From QKTW01 sp052161885 (GTDB lineage Bacteria > Bacteroidota > Bacteroidia > Chitinophagales > Chitinophagaceae): a stretch of DNA of 64,000 bases. The notes beneath the pieces are model-generated. The model did no database searches, had not been told where the DNA came from, and worked only from the letters and a program-made list of their open reading frames with translations. The stretch lies in contig CP197396.1 of the NCBI GenBank assembly GCA_052161885.1, positions 1,116,001 to 1,180,000 on the forward strand, in the 5' to 3' direction. The stretch's first letter is position 1; every line of letters starts with the position of its first letter. Shown one piece after another: positions 53,490 to 60,760 of the stretch. A program made the position numbers and the translations under genes.

Positions 53490-53897
53490 ATGACAGGAAT
53501 CAATCCATATCTCGCATTTAATGGCAACTGCCGTGAAGCCATGACCTTCTACCACTCCTGCCTGGGCGGCGATCTCCGCATTATGACCTTTGCCGACGGA
53601 CCTATGGATGTAGCTGAAGCAGATAAAAGCAAGGTAATGCATGCGTCCATATATAATAATGGTGCTACACTGATGGGCTCGGATACTGTAGGCGGACGCC
53701 CGCTCCAGGCCGGCAGCTCCATGAGCATCTCTGTAAATTGCAGCTCACGCGAGGAAGTGGATGAAGTATTCAATAAGATGGCCGAAGGCGGACATATCAC
53801 CATGCCGGTTCAGGATACATTCTGGGGTGCACGCTTTGGAATGCTCACCGATAGATATGGTATGCACTGGATGTTTAACTGTGAAAGCAAAAAATAA
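53490..53897 (+). CDS. VOC family protein (PhnB-like)
   Basis: A 135-residue glyoxalase-fold protein: INPYLAFNGNCREAMTFYHSCLGGDLRIMTF, LMGSDTVGGRPLQAGSSMSISVNC and DTFWGARFGMLTDRYGMHWMFNCE. It closely follows the PhnB/DUF1428-like 3-demethylubiquinone-methyltransferase-related pattern. First gene of three likely cotranscribed genes; shares 1 nt with the next start. Confidence 0.85.
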   Translation: MTGINPYLAFNGNCREAMTFYHSCLGGDLRIMTFADGPMDVAEADKSKVMHASIYNNGATLMGSDTVGGRPLQAGSSMSISVNCSSREEVDEVFNKMAEGGHITMPVQDTFWGARFGMLTDRYGMHWMFNCESKK

Positions 53898-54214
53898 TGT
53901 CGGCAGCAGTTACCTTATTTAATAAAATAGCAGCAGACATACCGGATGCAAAACCGGGCAAAATGTTCGGAGCAGAGTGTATCAAGCTGACCAACGGCAA
54001 AGCTGTTGCTATGTTCTGGCGGGATCATATTGTCGTTAAACTCAATGCGGCAGACAAAGAAAAAGCGCTCCAGCTGAAAGGAGCCAAGCTCTTTGATCCA
54101 ATGGACGGACGGCCGATGAAGGAATGGGTGCAGGTACCTTTCAGCTATGCCGACCAGTGGCGGGAGCTGGCAGAAAAATCAACACAATACGTCATTTCCC
54201 AACTCAAAAAATAG
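53897..54214 (+). CDS. TfoX/Sxy N-terminal-like protein
   Basis: A 105-residue protein: LFNKIAADIPDAKPGKMFGAECIKLTNGKAVAMFWRDHIVVKLNAADKEKALQLKGAKLFDP fits the TfoX N-terminal fold (KKMFG..G near the start). No C-terminal TfoX domain. Members are uncharacterised outside competence; the role here is unknown. 1-nt overlap with the VOC gene (ATG in TAATG). Confidence 0.7.
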   Translation: MSAAVTLFNKIAADIPDAKPGKMFGAECIKLTNGKAVAMFWRDHIVVKLNAADKEKALQLKGAKLFDPMDGRPMKEWVQVPFSYADQWRELAEKSTQYVISQLKK

Positions 54215-54220
54215 AGCACT

Positions 54221-54616
54221 ATGCAAAAAATGAGCAAGGACACCAATATCCTCAACTGGTTTGAAATACCGGTAAGCGATATCGCACGTGCCAAGAAATT
54301 CTATGAAACCATTTTCGATCTTGGCGAAATGCAGCTTATAGATATGATGGGCTCGCAAATGGCGTTTTTCCCTTTTGACAATATGGCCGGCCGCGTTGCC
54401 GGAGCATTGGTAAAAGGCTCACTGCACAAACCATCCGGCGACGGCGCTGTTGTATATATGAACGGCAATCCTGATCTGCAGCAGGTCCTTGACCGCATCG
54501 AAGCTGCCGGCGGAAAGATACAGTTACCAAAAACGCTGATCAACCAGGATACAGGTTACATGGCCTTCTTTATAGATACGGAAGGCAACTCAATCGGACT
54601 CCACTCAGGTCAATAA
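54221..54616 (+). CDS. VOC family protein
   Basis: A 131-residue protein: NILNWFEIPVSDIARAKKFYETIFDLGEMQLIDMMGSQMAFFPFD, GDGAVVYMNGNPDLQQVLDRIEAAGGKIQLPKTLI and GYMAFFIDTEGNSIGLHSGQ. Third member of the VOC-TfoX-VOC operon, followed by a terminator. Confidence 0.85.
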   Translation: MQKMSKDTNILNWFEIPVSDIARAKKFYETIFDLGEMQLIDMMGSQMAFFPFDNMAGRVAGALVKGSLHKPSGDGAVVYMNGNPDLQQVLDRIEAAGGKIQLPKTLINQDTGYMAFFIDTEGNSIGLHSGQ

Positions 54617-54635
54617 CACTCTTTTATTTTTTCAT

Positions 54636-54668
54636 GAAAGGTATGCGGGGCTTTCTGCATACCTTTTC
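54636..54668 (+). terminator. Terminator of the VOC-TfoX-VOC operon
   Basis: AAAGGTATGC (54637-54646) pairs perfectly with GCATACCTTT (54657-54666), followed by T. Confidence 0.85.
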
Positions 54669-54826
54669 ACTTGAGCTGCAGTCCGGGCTGCTACGGGCTC
54701 CGTTTCACTCCGGTGCTATGCACTACCCCTTCACATCCCGCAGCCTTTCAGCAAGACCGCAACGGTCAGCACATTTACTTACCACATTTTCATTCACATT
54801 ACCATATCAGCCACATTCAACACACA

Positions 54827-55900
54827 TCAAAACAACGGCAGCTGCCTGTTCCTTATCCTGCGGAAAGCAGTAAGATCATAATCCTTTTTTGTTTCATTCA
54901 GCCCGAATTTGCGGCAGTACAACTGGAACTGGTCACGTATCAGCTCTGCAAACTTCCCATCGCCTACCATACGGTTGCCCCAGCGGCTGTCATTCACATG
55001 GCCTTCATGGCAATCGCTGATCAGGTTCCACACCTTCTCCGCCCTGTCGGGGAAAGCTTTATGCAGCCAGTCTTCGAAGATGCCGCCAATAGCACCGTTC
55101 AGCCGTACAACTGTATAACCCGCCCACAATGCACCAGACTCTGATGCAGCTTTCAGTACATCATGCATATGCGTATCGTTCAGTCCGGGAACGATCGGCG
55201 CATTCATAATGCCCACCGGAATACCATTTTTAGACAGCGTCTCCAGCACTTTGAGCCGCGAACGGTAAGAAGCAGTCCGCGGCTCCATTTTCAGGCGCAG
55301 GTTTTCGTCCATAGAAGTGATAGAACCGAAAAAACGCACCAGGTTAAGTTTCGCCAGTTCCTGCAGGATGTCAATATCCCGCAATACAAGTGCATTTTTG
55401 CTGATTATGCCAACAGGGTTACGGTATTCAAGGCATATCTCCAGCAGTTTTCGGGTGATGCGCATCTTGCGCTCAATGGGTTGATAGCAGTCAGTGTTTC
55501 CAGACAGAGAAATAGGGGCTGGCTCCCAATTTTTATTTTCAAAGAATTTGCGTAGCAGCGCAGGTGCATTTTTCTTTACAACAATGCGGCTTTCAAAATC
55601 AAGGCCAGCACTGTAGCCCCAGTATTCATGCGAGTTGCGGGCATAACAGTAAATGCAGCCATGTTCACAACCCTGGTAAGGATTGGCAGAATACATCATG
55701 CCCACATCAGGGCTTTTCACCTCATTCACCAGCGTCTTGCTGTCGTCATATATATATTCGGTTTTACGGTCTTCTACCTCCCAGTCGTCAATAGCTTCCG
55801 GATGCTCCTGTATATACGCTCCCTTCAGAAAGCGGTTCTGCGGGTTGTACTGGGCACCCCTGCCTTTTTCAAAACGGTCGTTCGCTGCCTGGTTAATCAT
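54827..55900 (-). CDS. PA0069-family radical SAM protein
   Basis: A 357-residue radical SAM protein with the cluster motif CEHGCIYCYAR (CxxxCxxC, Cys Tyr Ala Arg). NPYQGCEHGCIYCYARNSHEYWGYSAGLDFESRIVVK and IRITRKLLEICLEYRNPVGIISKNALVLRDI are typical of the PA0069/Spl-like family. Related to spore photoproduct lyase-like enzymes; the reaction is unknown. Monocistronic; the start codon lies about 50 nt from the window's next repeat words. Confidence 0.85.
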   Translation of the reverse strand: MINQAANDRFEKGRGAQYNPQNRFLKGAYIQEHPEAIDDWEVEDRKTEYIYDDSKTLVNEVKSPDVGMMYSANPYQGCEHGCIYCYARNSHEYWGYSAGLDFESRIVVKKNAPALLRKFFENKNWEPAPISLSGNTDCYQPIERKMRITRKLLEICLEYRNPVGIISKNALVLRDIDILQELAKLNLVRFFGSITSMDENLRLKMEPRTASYRSRLKVLETLSKNGIPVGIMNAPIVPGLNDTHMHDVLKAASESGALWAGYTVVRLNGAIGGIFEDWLHKAFPDRAEKVWNLISDCHEGHVNDSRWGNRMVGDGKFAELIRDQFQLYCRKFGLNETKKDYDLTAFRRIRNRQLPLF

Positions 55901-56107
55901 GTTCTTCAGTTTTAAAAAATATCACAACGTCTGTCTTCAAAGTAAATAGGGCTATAGGGTCCACGGTTATGGAAACTTCTTTTTTGGTATCAAGTAGTAA
56001 GTATCAAGTATCAAGCTGTTATAACACATCCGTCACATCACGCACATTAGCTAATCAGCTAATTTTCACATTTTCTCATTTATCGGCACATTACCCACAT
56101 CAACACA

Positions 56108-57415
56108 TTACTCCTCCAGCATATATTGATTAAAATGTTTGTCATCGTACAGGTCTTTTATGGATCCGAAACCGATGGCATCCTTCATTTCGTTGGGCGA
56201 TATCGTCTCTACCGCTTTGCGTACACTGTTCTTGCCAAACCTGTCTTTGATCGCGTACATGATCTTACGTACTCTATCCTTGTTTATTTTATTATCAAAC
56301 AGGCTGTACTGCACATGCTGGTCTGTTACAAAATCGCTGATGGCAACACCTATACTGCGGGTGTTTTCATGAAACATCGTTGAGATGTTATGCGCCCGCT
56401 CATGTTCCTGCACCCGGTCCATGATATAGTTGCGCATCTCAAGCCCGTCCTGCACCGGCTGCATAAAGCGGATATTGGTATCCCAGCCTGTGAAGTCCTT
56501 GTAACGGATAAAGAAACTCAGGTTACGGCAGAACACTTCCTGCTTTACCAACCGCTGCTCCAGCTTGGTGCACAGCGATATCAGCAGCGATTCCAGCGAC
56601 TGCCTGGACTTACGCTGCTCTGGTGACACCGTACGTGTGGCGCTCATGCCGCGGTAATCGTTCTTATATATATCCACCTCCATAAAATTGAGGCGGCAAT
56701 GCCAGTAGTAACCCGTCACACCACCAAAAGCTTTGCGCAGCAGCGCCTGCGACGTATGGCGCATTTCCAGCGGATTACGGATGCCTATCATTTCCAGCCT
56801 GCGGGCATTGCGGCCGGCAATACCGGGCAAATCGGTAAGCGTAAGACGCGCCAAAACACTGTCAATATTCTCCGGCGTTATTTCCACCAACCCGTCCGGC
56901 TTCTGCAGATCGGTAGCCAGCTTGGCCAGGAACGCATTGGGTGCAATACCAATGGAACAGGTTACAAATTCACCGCAGGATGTACGTATATCCGTTTTTA
57001 TCTTTTGAGCCAGTTCTTTAAAGTCTTTGTACACCCAGCGGTAATTCGTAAGGTTCATCATGGCCTCGTCAATGCTTCTTGCTATTACATCCTCGCAATA
57101 GCTGTTCAGCACCTTCATAATAGCTATATGGTACTGGCGGTAACGTACCGCCCGCATCTCCACCTGTATCATTTCGGGGCACAACTGGAGGCATTCGTTA
57201 AAACGCATGCCGGTTTTCACGCCAAATTTTTTAGCTTCGGTCGACGGGGCGATGACGCATGCATTAGGGCTCATATACGTGCATACACCTATAGGCTTAC
57301 CACGCAGCGCTTCATTGTCCTGTTGCTCGCAGCTCGCAAAAAAGCTGTTCATATCCACATACATCACTACTGACTGTGGATTATAAACAAGTTTATTTTG
57401 TGAGAAGCGTGCCAT
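56108..57415 (-). CDS. Y-family DNA polymerase (UmuC-like)
   Basis: A 435-residue translesion polymerase. MYVDMNSFFASCEQQDNEALRGKPIGV opens the palm, ARSIDEAMMN holds the catalytic acidic residues, and LPGIAGRNARRLEMIGI is the helix-hairpin-helix. The C-terminal part (IRFMQPVQDGLEMRNYIMDRVQEHERAHNI) is like UmuC. It is encoded divergently from the LexA-like gene and is its likely regulatory target, in the manner of UmuDC. No second UmuD gene is visible. Confidence 0.9.
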   Translation of the reverse strand: MARFSQNKLVYNPQSVVMYVDMNSFFASCEQQDNEALRGKPIGVCTYMSPNACVIAPSTEAKKFGVKTGMRFNECLQLCPEMIQVEMRAVRYRQYHIAIMKVLNSYCEDVIARSIDEAMMNLTNYRWVYKDFKELAQKIKTDIRTSCGEFVTCSIGIAPNAFLAKLATDLQKPDGLVEITPENIDSVLARLTLTDLPGIAGRNARRLEMIGIRNPLEMRHTSQALLRKAFGGVTGYYWHCRLNFMEVDIYKNDYRGMSATRTVSPEQRKSRQSLESLLISLCTKLEQRLVKQEVFCRNLSFFIRYKDFTGWDTNIRFMQPVQDGLEMRNYIMDRVQEHERAHNISTMFHENTRSIGVAISDFVTDQHVQYSLFDNKINKDRVRKIMYAIKDRFGKNSVRKAVETISPNEMKDAIGFGSIKDLYDDKHFNQYMLEE

Positions 57416-57424
57416 CGTTTATCT

Positions 57425-57457
57425 TTGATACTAAAAATATCAACTTTGAGATATCAA
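57425..57457. promoter_or_regulatory. Operator of the polymerase/LexA-like divergon
   Basis: TTGATA (57425-57430), 7 nt, then TATCAA (57438-57443) is a perfect inverted repeat in the 57-bp intergenic region. A second copy reads TTGAGATATCAA (57446-57457), with one mismatch. These sit between two diverging start codons and are likely binding sites of the LexA-like regulator. Confidence 0.6.
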
Positions 57458-57472
57458 TAATACCACAACAAA

Positions 57473-58279
57473 ATGAAGTCACAAAATTTTTTTTGGGCAG
57501 GCAACCTTAAATTTTTGCGCAACCGCAGGAAGCTGAGCCAGGACGAACTGTCGGAAACATTGAATATCACCCGGGTAAAGCTGAGCGCACATGAAAACGG
57601 CCATACAAAAAATCCGACAGCAGAAGACCTCGTCCGCTTTTCCGAATACTATAAAATGAGCATCGACAACCTGCTGAAGGTAGATCTCTCTAAACTCTCT
57701 GAGCTGAAACTGCGCGAACTGGAGGCCGGCAACGACACCTATGCCACGGGAACCAAGATGCGCGTGCTGGCTACTACGGTAGATAAAGACGACAATGAAA
57801 ACGTAGAGCTGGTATCGGTAAAAGCCAAAGCTGGCTATACTGCCGGTTATGGCGACCCGGACTTTATTGCGCAGCTGCCTGTCTTTCACCTGCCGCACCT
57901 GCCCAAAGACCGTAAGTACCGTATGTTTCCCACCACCGGCGACTCTATGCTGCCCGTACCGGAAAATGCTTTTGTGATCGGCGAATATCTCGAAGACTGG
58001 ATGAGCCTGAAGAATGGCACACCTTGTATCGTAGTTACCAAAAACGACGGCATCGTCTTTAAGCTGGTAACCGCGCAGCCCGGTGAAAAAACGCTGCACC
58101 TTGAATCCCTCAACACACACTACAAACCATATAACGTATCTATAGGCGACGTGCTGGAAGTGTGGCGTTTCCGTAACTATGTAGCCGATGCCCTGCCCGA
58201 ACCCGAGCAGCCCATACAGGAAATAGCCCGCATGATACAGGAAATGCAGGCCGATGTAAAGAAGCTGGTGAAACGGTAA
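57473..58279 (+). CDS. XRE-S24 regulator (LexA-like, autocleaving)
   Basis: A 268-residue protein. An XRE HTH occupies about 8-68 (LKFLRNRRKLSQDELSETLNITRVKLSAHENG). The C-terminal half is a S24/LexA peptidase-like fold: FPTTGDSMLP with Ser158 and IVFKLV with Lys197, spaced 39 residues apart, as the LexA Ser/Lys dyad requires. Possible cleavage sites are Ala120-Gly121 and Ala124-Gly125. It likely represses the polymerase gene and itself and responds to DNA damage; a RecA coprotease dependence is an inference. Confidence 0.88.
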   Translation: MKSQNFFWAGNLKFLRNRRKLSQDELSETLNITRVKLSAHENGHTKNPTAEDLVRFSEYYKMSIDNLLKVDLSKLSELKLRELEAGNDTYATGTKMRVLATTVDKDDNENVELVSVKAKAGYTAGYGDPDFIAQLPVFHLPHLPKDRKYRMFPTTGDSMLPVPENAFVIGEYLEDWMSLKNGTPCIVVTKNDGIVFKLVTAQPGEKTLHLESLNTHYKPYNVSIGDVLEVWRFRNYVADALPEPEQPIQEIARMIQEMQADVKKLVKR

Positions 58280-58386
58280 ACAGTAGTACAGTCATCCTAT
58301 TATTATTTTTTTACTATCAATTGCCACTGAAGAGTGTAAATACATATATTTACCTTACCCGTTTAAACATATAAATCAATCACATT

Positions 58387-58992
58387 ATGAAACCCGGAAT
58401 TGATCCCCAATTTGTGCACGAACACTATCAGCGAATGACAGACAGCGAGCTGGAATATGCTGCTACACAAAATGCTCAAAAACTCACCCCGGAAGCGCAG
58501 GCCATAGTGAAAAATGAAATTGCGCGACGAGGCATGAGCACCAGCTTAATTAAAAGTGTGGAAGCGCAAAACAAAGAGCTTACACTTACAGATCTCGACC
58601 GCTACTGCGAAACTATACGTAATCTCAGTTGCCCTACCTGCGGCAGCAGCGACAGTAAACTTAATGGTACCATGACCAGCGAAGTAATGAGCGTTATCAT
58701 CTTCACACAATCTAAAAAGAAACTGAAAATAGGCTGCCCCGATTGCCTTGACAATGCTGTCCGGAGCGCCAGTTCGGGTACAGCGCTTATTGGCTGGTGG
58801 GGCATTCCGTGGGGTATCATCCGTTCTGTAAAAGCACTTATCCATAATGGCAATGTGAAAAAACTGCATCATATCGACAGCCCGAATGATTACCTGCGGA
58901 GCTTTGTATATCACAACATCGGGCAGATAGAAATGTACCGCGACAATAAAGCACAGCTACGCCGGCTGCTTTCCAATCAGAATCGCCAGTAG
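58387..58992 (+). CDS. Zinc-ribbon protein of unknown function
   Basis: A 201-residue protein. The N-terminal part (about 1-65) is helical (FVHEHYQRMTDSELEYAATQNAQKLTPEAQAIVKNEIARRG). A zinc ribbon follows: CPTCGSS (residues 83-86) paired with CPDC (about 120). A short hydrophobic segment (ALIGWWGIPWGIIRSV) comes next. It is separated from the upstream regulator by about 110 bp. Function unknown. Confidence 0.65.
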   Translation: MKPGIDPQFVHEHYQRMTDSELEYAATQNAQKLTPEAQAIVKNEIARRGMSTSLIKSVEAQNKELTLTDLDRYCETIRNLSCPTCGSSDSKLNGTMTSEVMSVIIFTQSKKKLKIGCPDCLDNAVRSASSGTALIGWWGIPWGIIRSVKALIHNGNVKKLHHIDSPNDYLRSFVYHNIGQIEMYRDNKAQLRRLLSNQNRQ

Positions 58993-59020
58993 TATTTCGC
59001 TTTTGCTGAATTGTTATACA

Positions 59021-59457
59021 CACATGCCGTCTTGTTCTTTTGGCTTGATCCAAAAGAACCATCCCGAAAGCTTTCGGGACAAGGCTGTTTGAAAATGGCT
59101 AAAAACAGTCTTCCCTGCCCGCACACCGGCAAAGCTTACTATTATGCTGTATGCTTTTTCCAGGCGCAGACTTTCATCAACGTCCTCTCCCTACAGATCA
59201 TTGCCGCTTTCCACGCCGCCACACAAGCCTGTTTTCTTAACGCCATTTTCAAAAGGCCGGGTTGTGTTACGCAAGCCCATATTATCTTATCCAAATTACC
59301 CTACTCGCGTAAAGCGATCAGCGTTCCTCCGCCCGGCAGCACAGTGGCACTGCAACCAAATCGGAGACACACCGGCAAGCAAGCTGTCATATCCCGATAG
59401 CTATCGGGACGGCGCCTTTTTTTGGTCACTTTTTTTTCCGCAAAAAAAAGTGACATA
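59021..59457. repeat. Hairpin-bounded repeat, copy 1 of 2
   Basis: It opens with GTTCTTTTGG/CCAAAAGAAC hairpin (59034-59059) and closes with a hairpin GTCACTTTTTTTT/AAAAAAAAGTGAC around CCGC (59425-59454). Inside lie the palindromes TCCCGAAAGCTTTCGGGA (59062-59079) and TCCCGATAGCTATCGGGA (59392-59409). Word-by-word it matches copy 2, with many substitutions and some insertions. No gene is supported inside; apparent ORFs are short and lack family similarity. Confidence 0.75.
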
Positions 59458-59486
59458 TGGGATAATGAGAACTGTTATGTTACACA

Positions 59487-59930
59487 CACATGTTGTCTTG
59501 TTCTTTTGGCTTGATCCAAAAGAACCAAAAGATCAAGGCTGTTTGAAAGCAGCTAAAAACGTCCTTTACTTTGCACGCACCGGCAAAAGCTTGCTATCGG
59601 CTTAGGTTCTTTTCACGGCATAGGCTTATACCGGCTTCATATCGTTACGGTCCATTGCCGCCTTCTCTGCCACCGCACACAGGCCGTTTTCTTAACGCTG
59701 CTTTCAAAAGGCCGGTTGTGTTATGCAAGCCATACCATCTTAATCTTACCCACTTTACCCTACTCGCGTAAAGTGATTAGCGCCCCTCCGCCCGGCAGCA
59801 CAGTAGCACTGCAACCAAATCGGAGACACACCGGCAAGCCTGCCCGACTGCGTCATTCAGGCGGGCAAGCCGTCATGGCTTGCCGGCGGCTTTTTTGGGT
59901 TACTTTTTTTTCCGCAAAAAAAAGTGACAT
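59487..59930. repeat. Hairpin-bounded repeat, copy 2 of 2
   Basis: Opening hairpin GTTCTTTTGG/CCAAAAGAAC at 59500-59525, closing hairpin with the same A/T arms at 59899-59928 (one G-T pair). Shared blocks with copy 1 include GGCTGTTTGAAA, TTTTCTTAACGC, CAAAAGGCCGG, TACCCTACTCGCGTAAAG, CGCCCGGCAGCACAGT and TGCAACCAAATCGGAGACAC. The offset is 466 to 474 bp. The palindromes of copy 1 are missing here. Confidence 0.75.
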
Positions 59931-60036
59931 ATAGGATAATGAGGGCTATACAATAACACAGGCGGCAACCGCATTATTACGACAATTTACCCCATACCTA
60001 TTGCCCGTCTCACAAATTGGTTATTTTCGTAACCGT

Positions 60037-60708
60037 ATGACTATAAGACTCACTAAAGAAGAAAAGATACGCATACTCAACTCCGACGATATATACGCAA
60101 TCATGCAGCGTATACTCCTGCGCGACCGCAAGATAGACCGCCGCAAGGAGCATTTCTGGATCGTGTGCCTCGCTGCCGACAACCGCATTCTGCTCATAGA
60201 CCTCGTAGGCCTCGGTAACAGCACCGCTGTACCTGCCGACCCGGTTGATATATTCTCCTTTGCCCTGCAGAAGCAGTCTGTAAAGATCATTATGGTGCAC
60301 AACCACCCCAGCAACCGGCTTACACCTTCTGAGAACGATAAAAAGTTTACCAACCGCATGGTGGCCATTGGCAAGTTTCTCAACTGCCCTATTATGGACC
60401 ACCTGATCATTGGCGAAGACGGCTACTACTCCTTCTCTAAAAAAGGACAACTGTTTACCGACATAGACCTCACCTTTAAAGAAATGGACGACCTCCGTGC
60501 GCGTATCTCCGACATACAGGTAAAGATGGTGCAAATGGATAAGGAGACGAAGAAGTTGGTGCGGGAAAAAACCAAATTAATAAAGGAGAAGACTGATGCT
60601 TTAAAAGAAGTCGCTAAGAAACTACTACGACAAAAAGTAGATGTAGAAGTTATTATTTCTGCAACGGGCTTAACAGCAGAAGAAATTAATGCGCTGAAGA
60701 AGAAGTAA
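60037..60708 (+). CDS. RadC-like JAB domain protein with C-terminal coiled coil
   Basis: A 223-residue protein, start at ATG 60037 (MTIRLTKEEKIRILNSDDIYAIMQ); an upstream TTG is less likely. The JAB/MPN core carries VHNHPSNRLTPSENDKKFT (HxHP, 10 residues, Asp) and PIMDHLIIGEDGYYSFSKKG, as in RadC. A preceding Glu-containing segment (RRKEHFWIVCLAADNRILL) gives the other ligand. The C-terminus (about 150-223) is a long coiled coil ending VDVEVIISATGLTAEEINALKKK, a motif also seen at the ends of Rpn/PD-(D/E)XK-family proteins. Not linked by operon to the reverse transcriptase. Confidence 0.8.
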   Translation: MTIRLTKEEKIRILNSDDIYAIMQRILLRDRKIDRRKEHFWIVCLAADNRILLIDLVGLGNSTAVPADPVDIFSFALQKQSVKIIMVHNHPSNRLTPSENDKKFTNRMVAIGKFLNCPIMDHLIIGEDGYYSFSKKGQLFTDIDLTFKEMDDLRARISDIQVKMVQMDKETKKLVREKTKLIKEKTDALKEVAKKLLRQKVDVEVIISATGLTAEEINALKKK

Positions 60709-60720
60709 ACATCTGATGAC

Positions 60721-60760
60721 TTCGATAAAAGGACCACTAAATAGTGGTCCTTTTATCGAA
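60721..60760. terminator. Perfect 18-bp bidirectional terminator overlapping the reverse transcriptase stop codon
   Basis: TTCGATAAAAGGACCACT (60721-60738) pairs with AGTGGTCCTTTTATCGAA (60743-60760) around AAAT. The reverse transcriptase stop codon (60755-60753) and its last codons are inside the right arm, so the hairpin is shared between the JAB gene and the reverse transcriptase. Confidence 0.8.

Noticed and set aside
59011..59934. Several ORFs of 66-153 residues over the tandem repeat
   Set aside because: Frames vary between the two copies, none is conserved between them, and they cross hairpins and palindromes.
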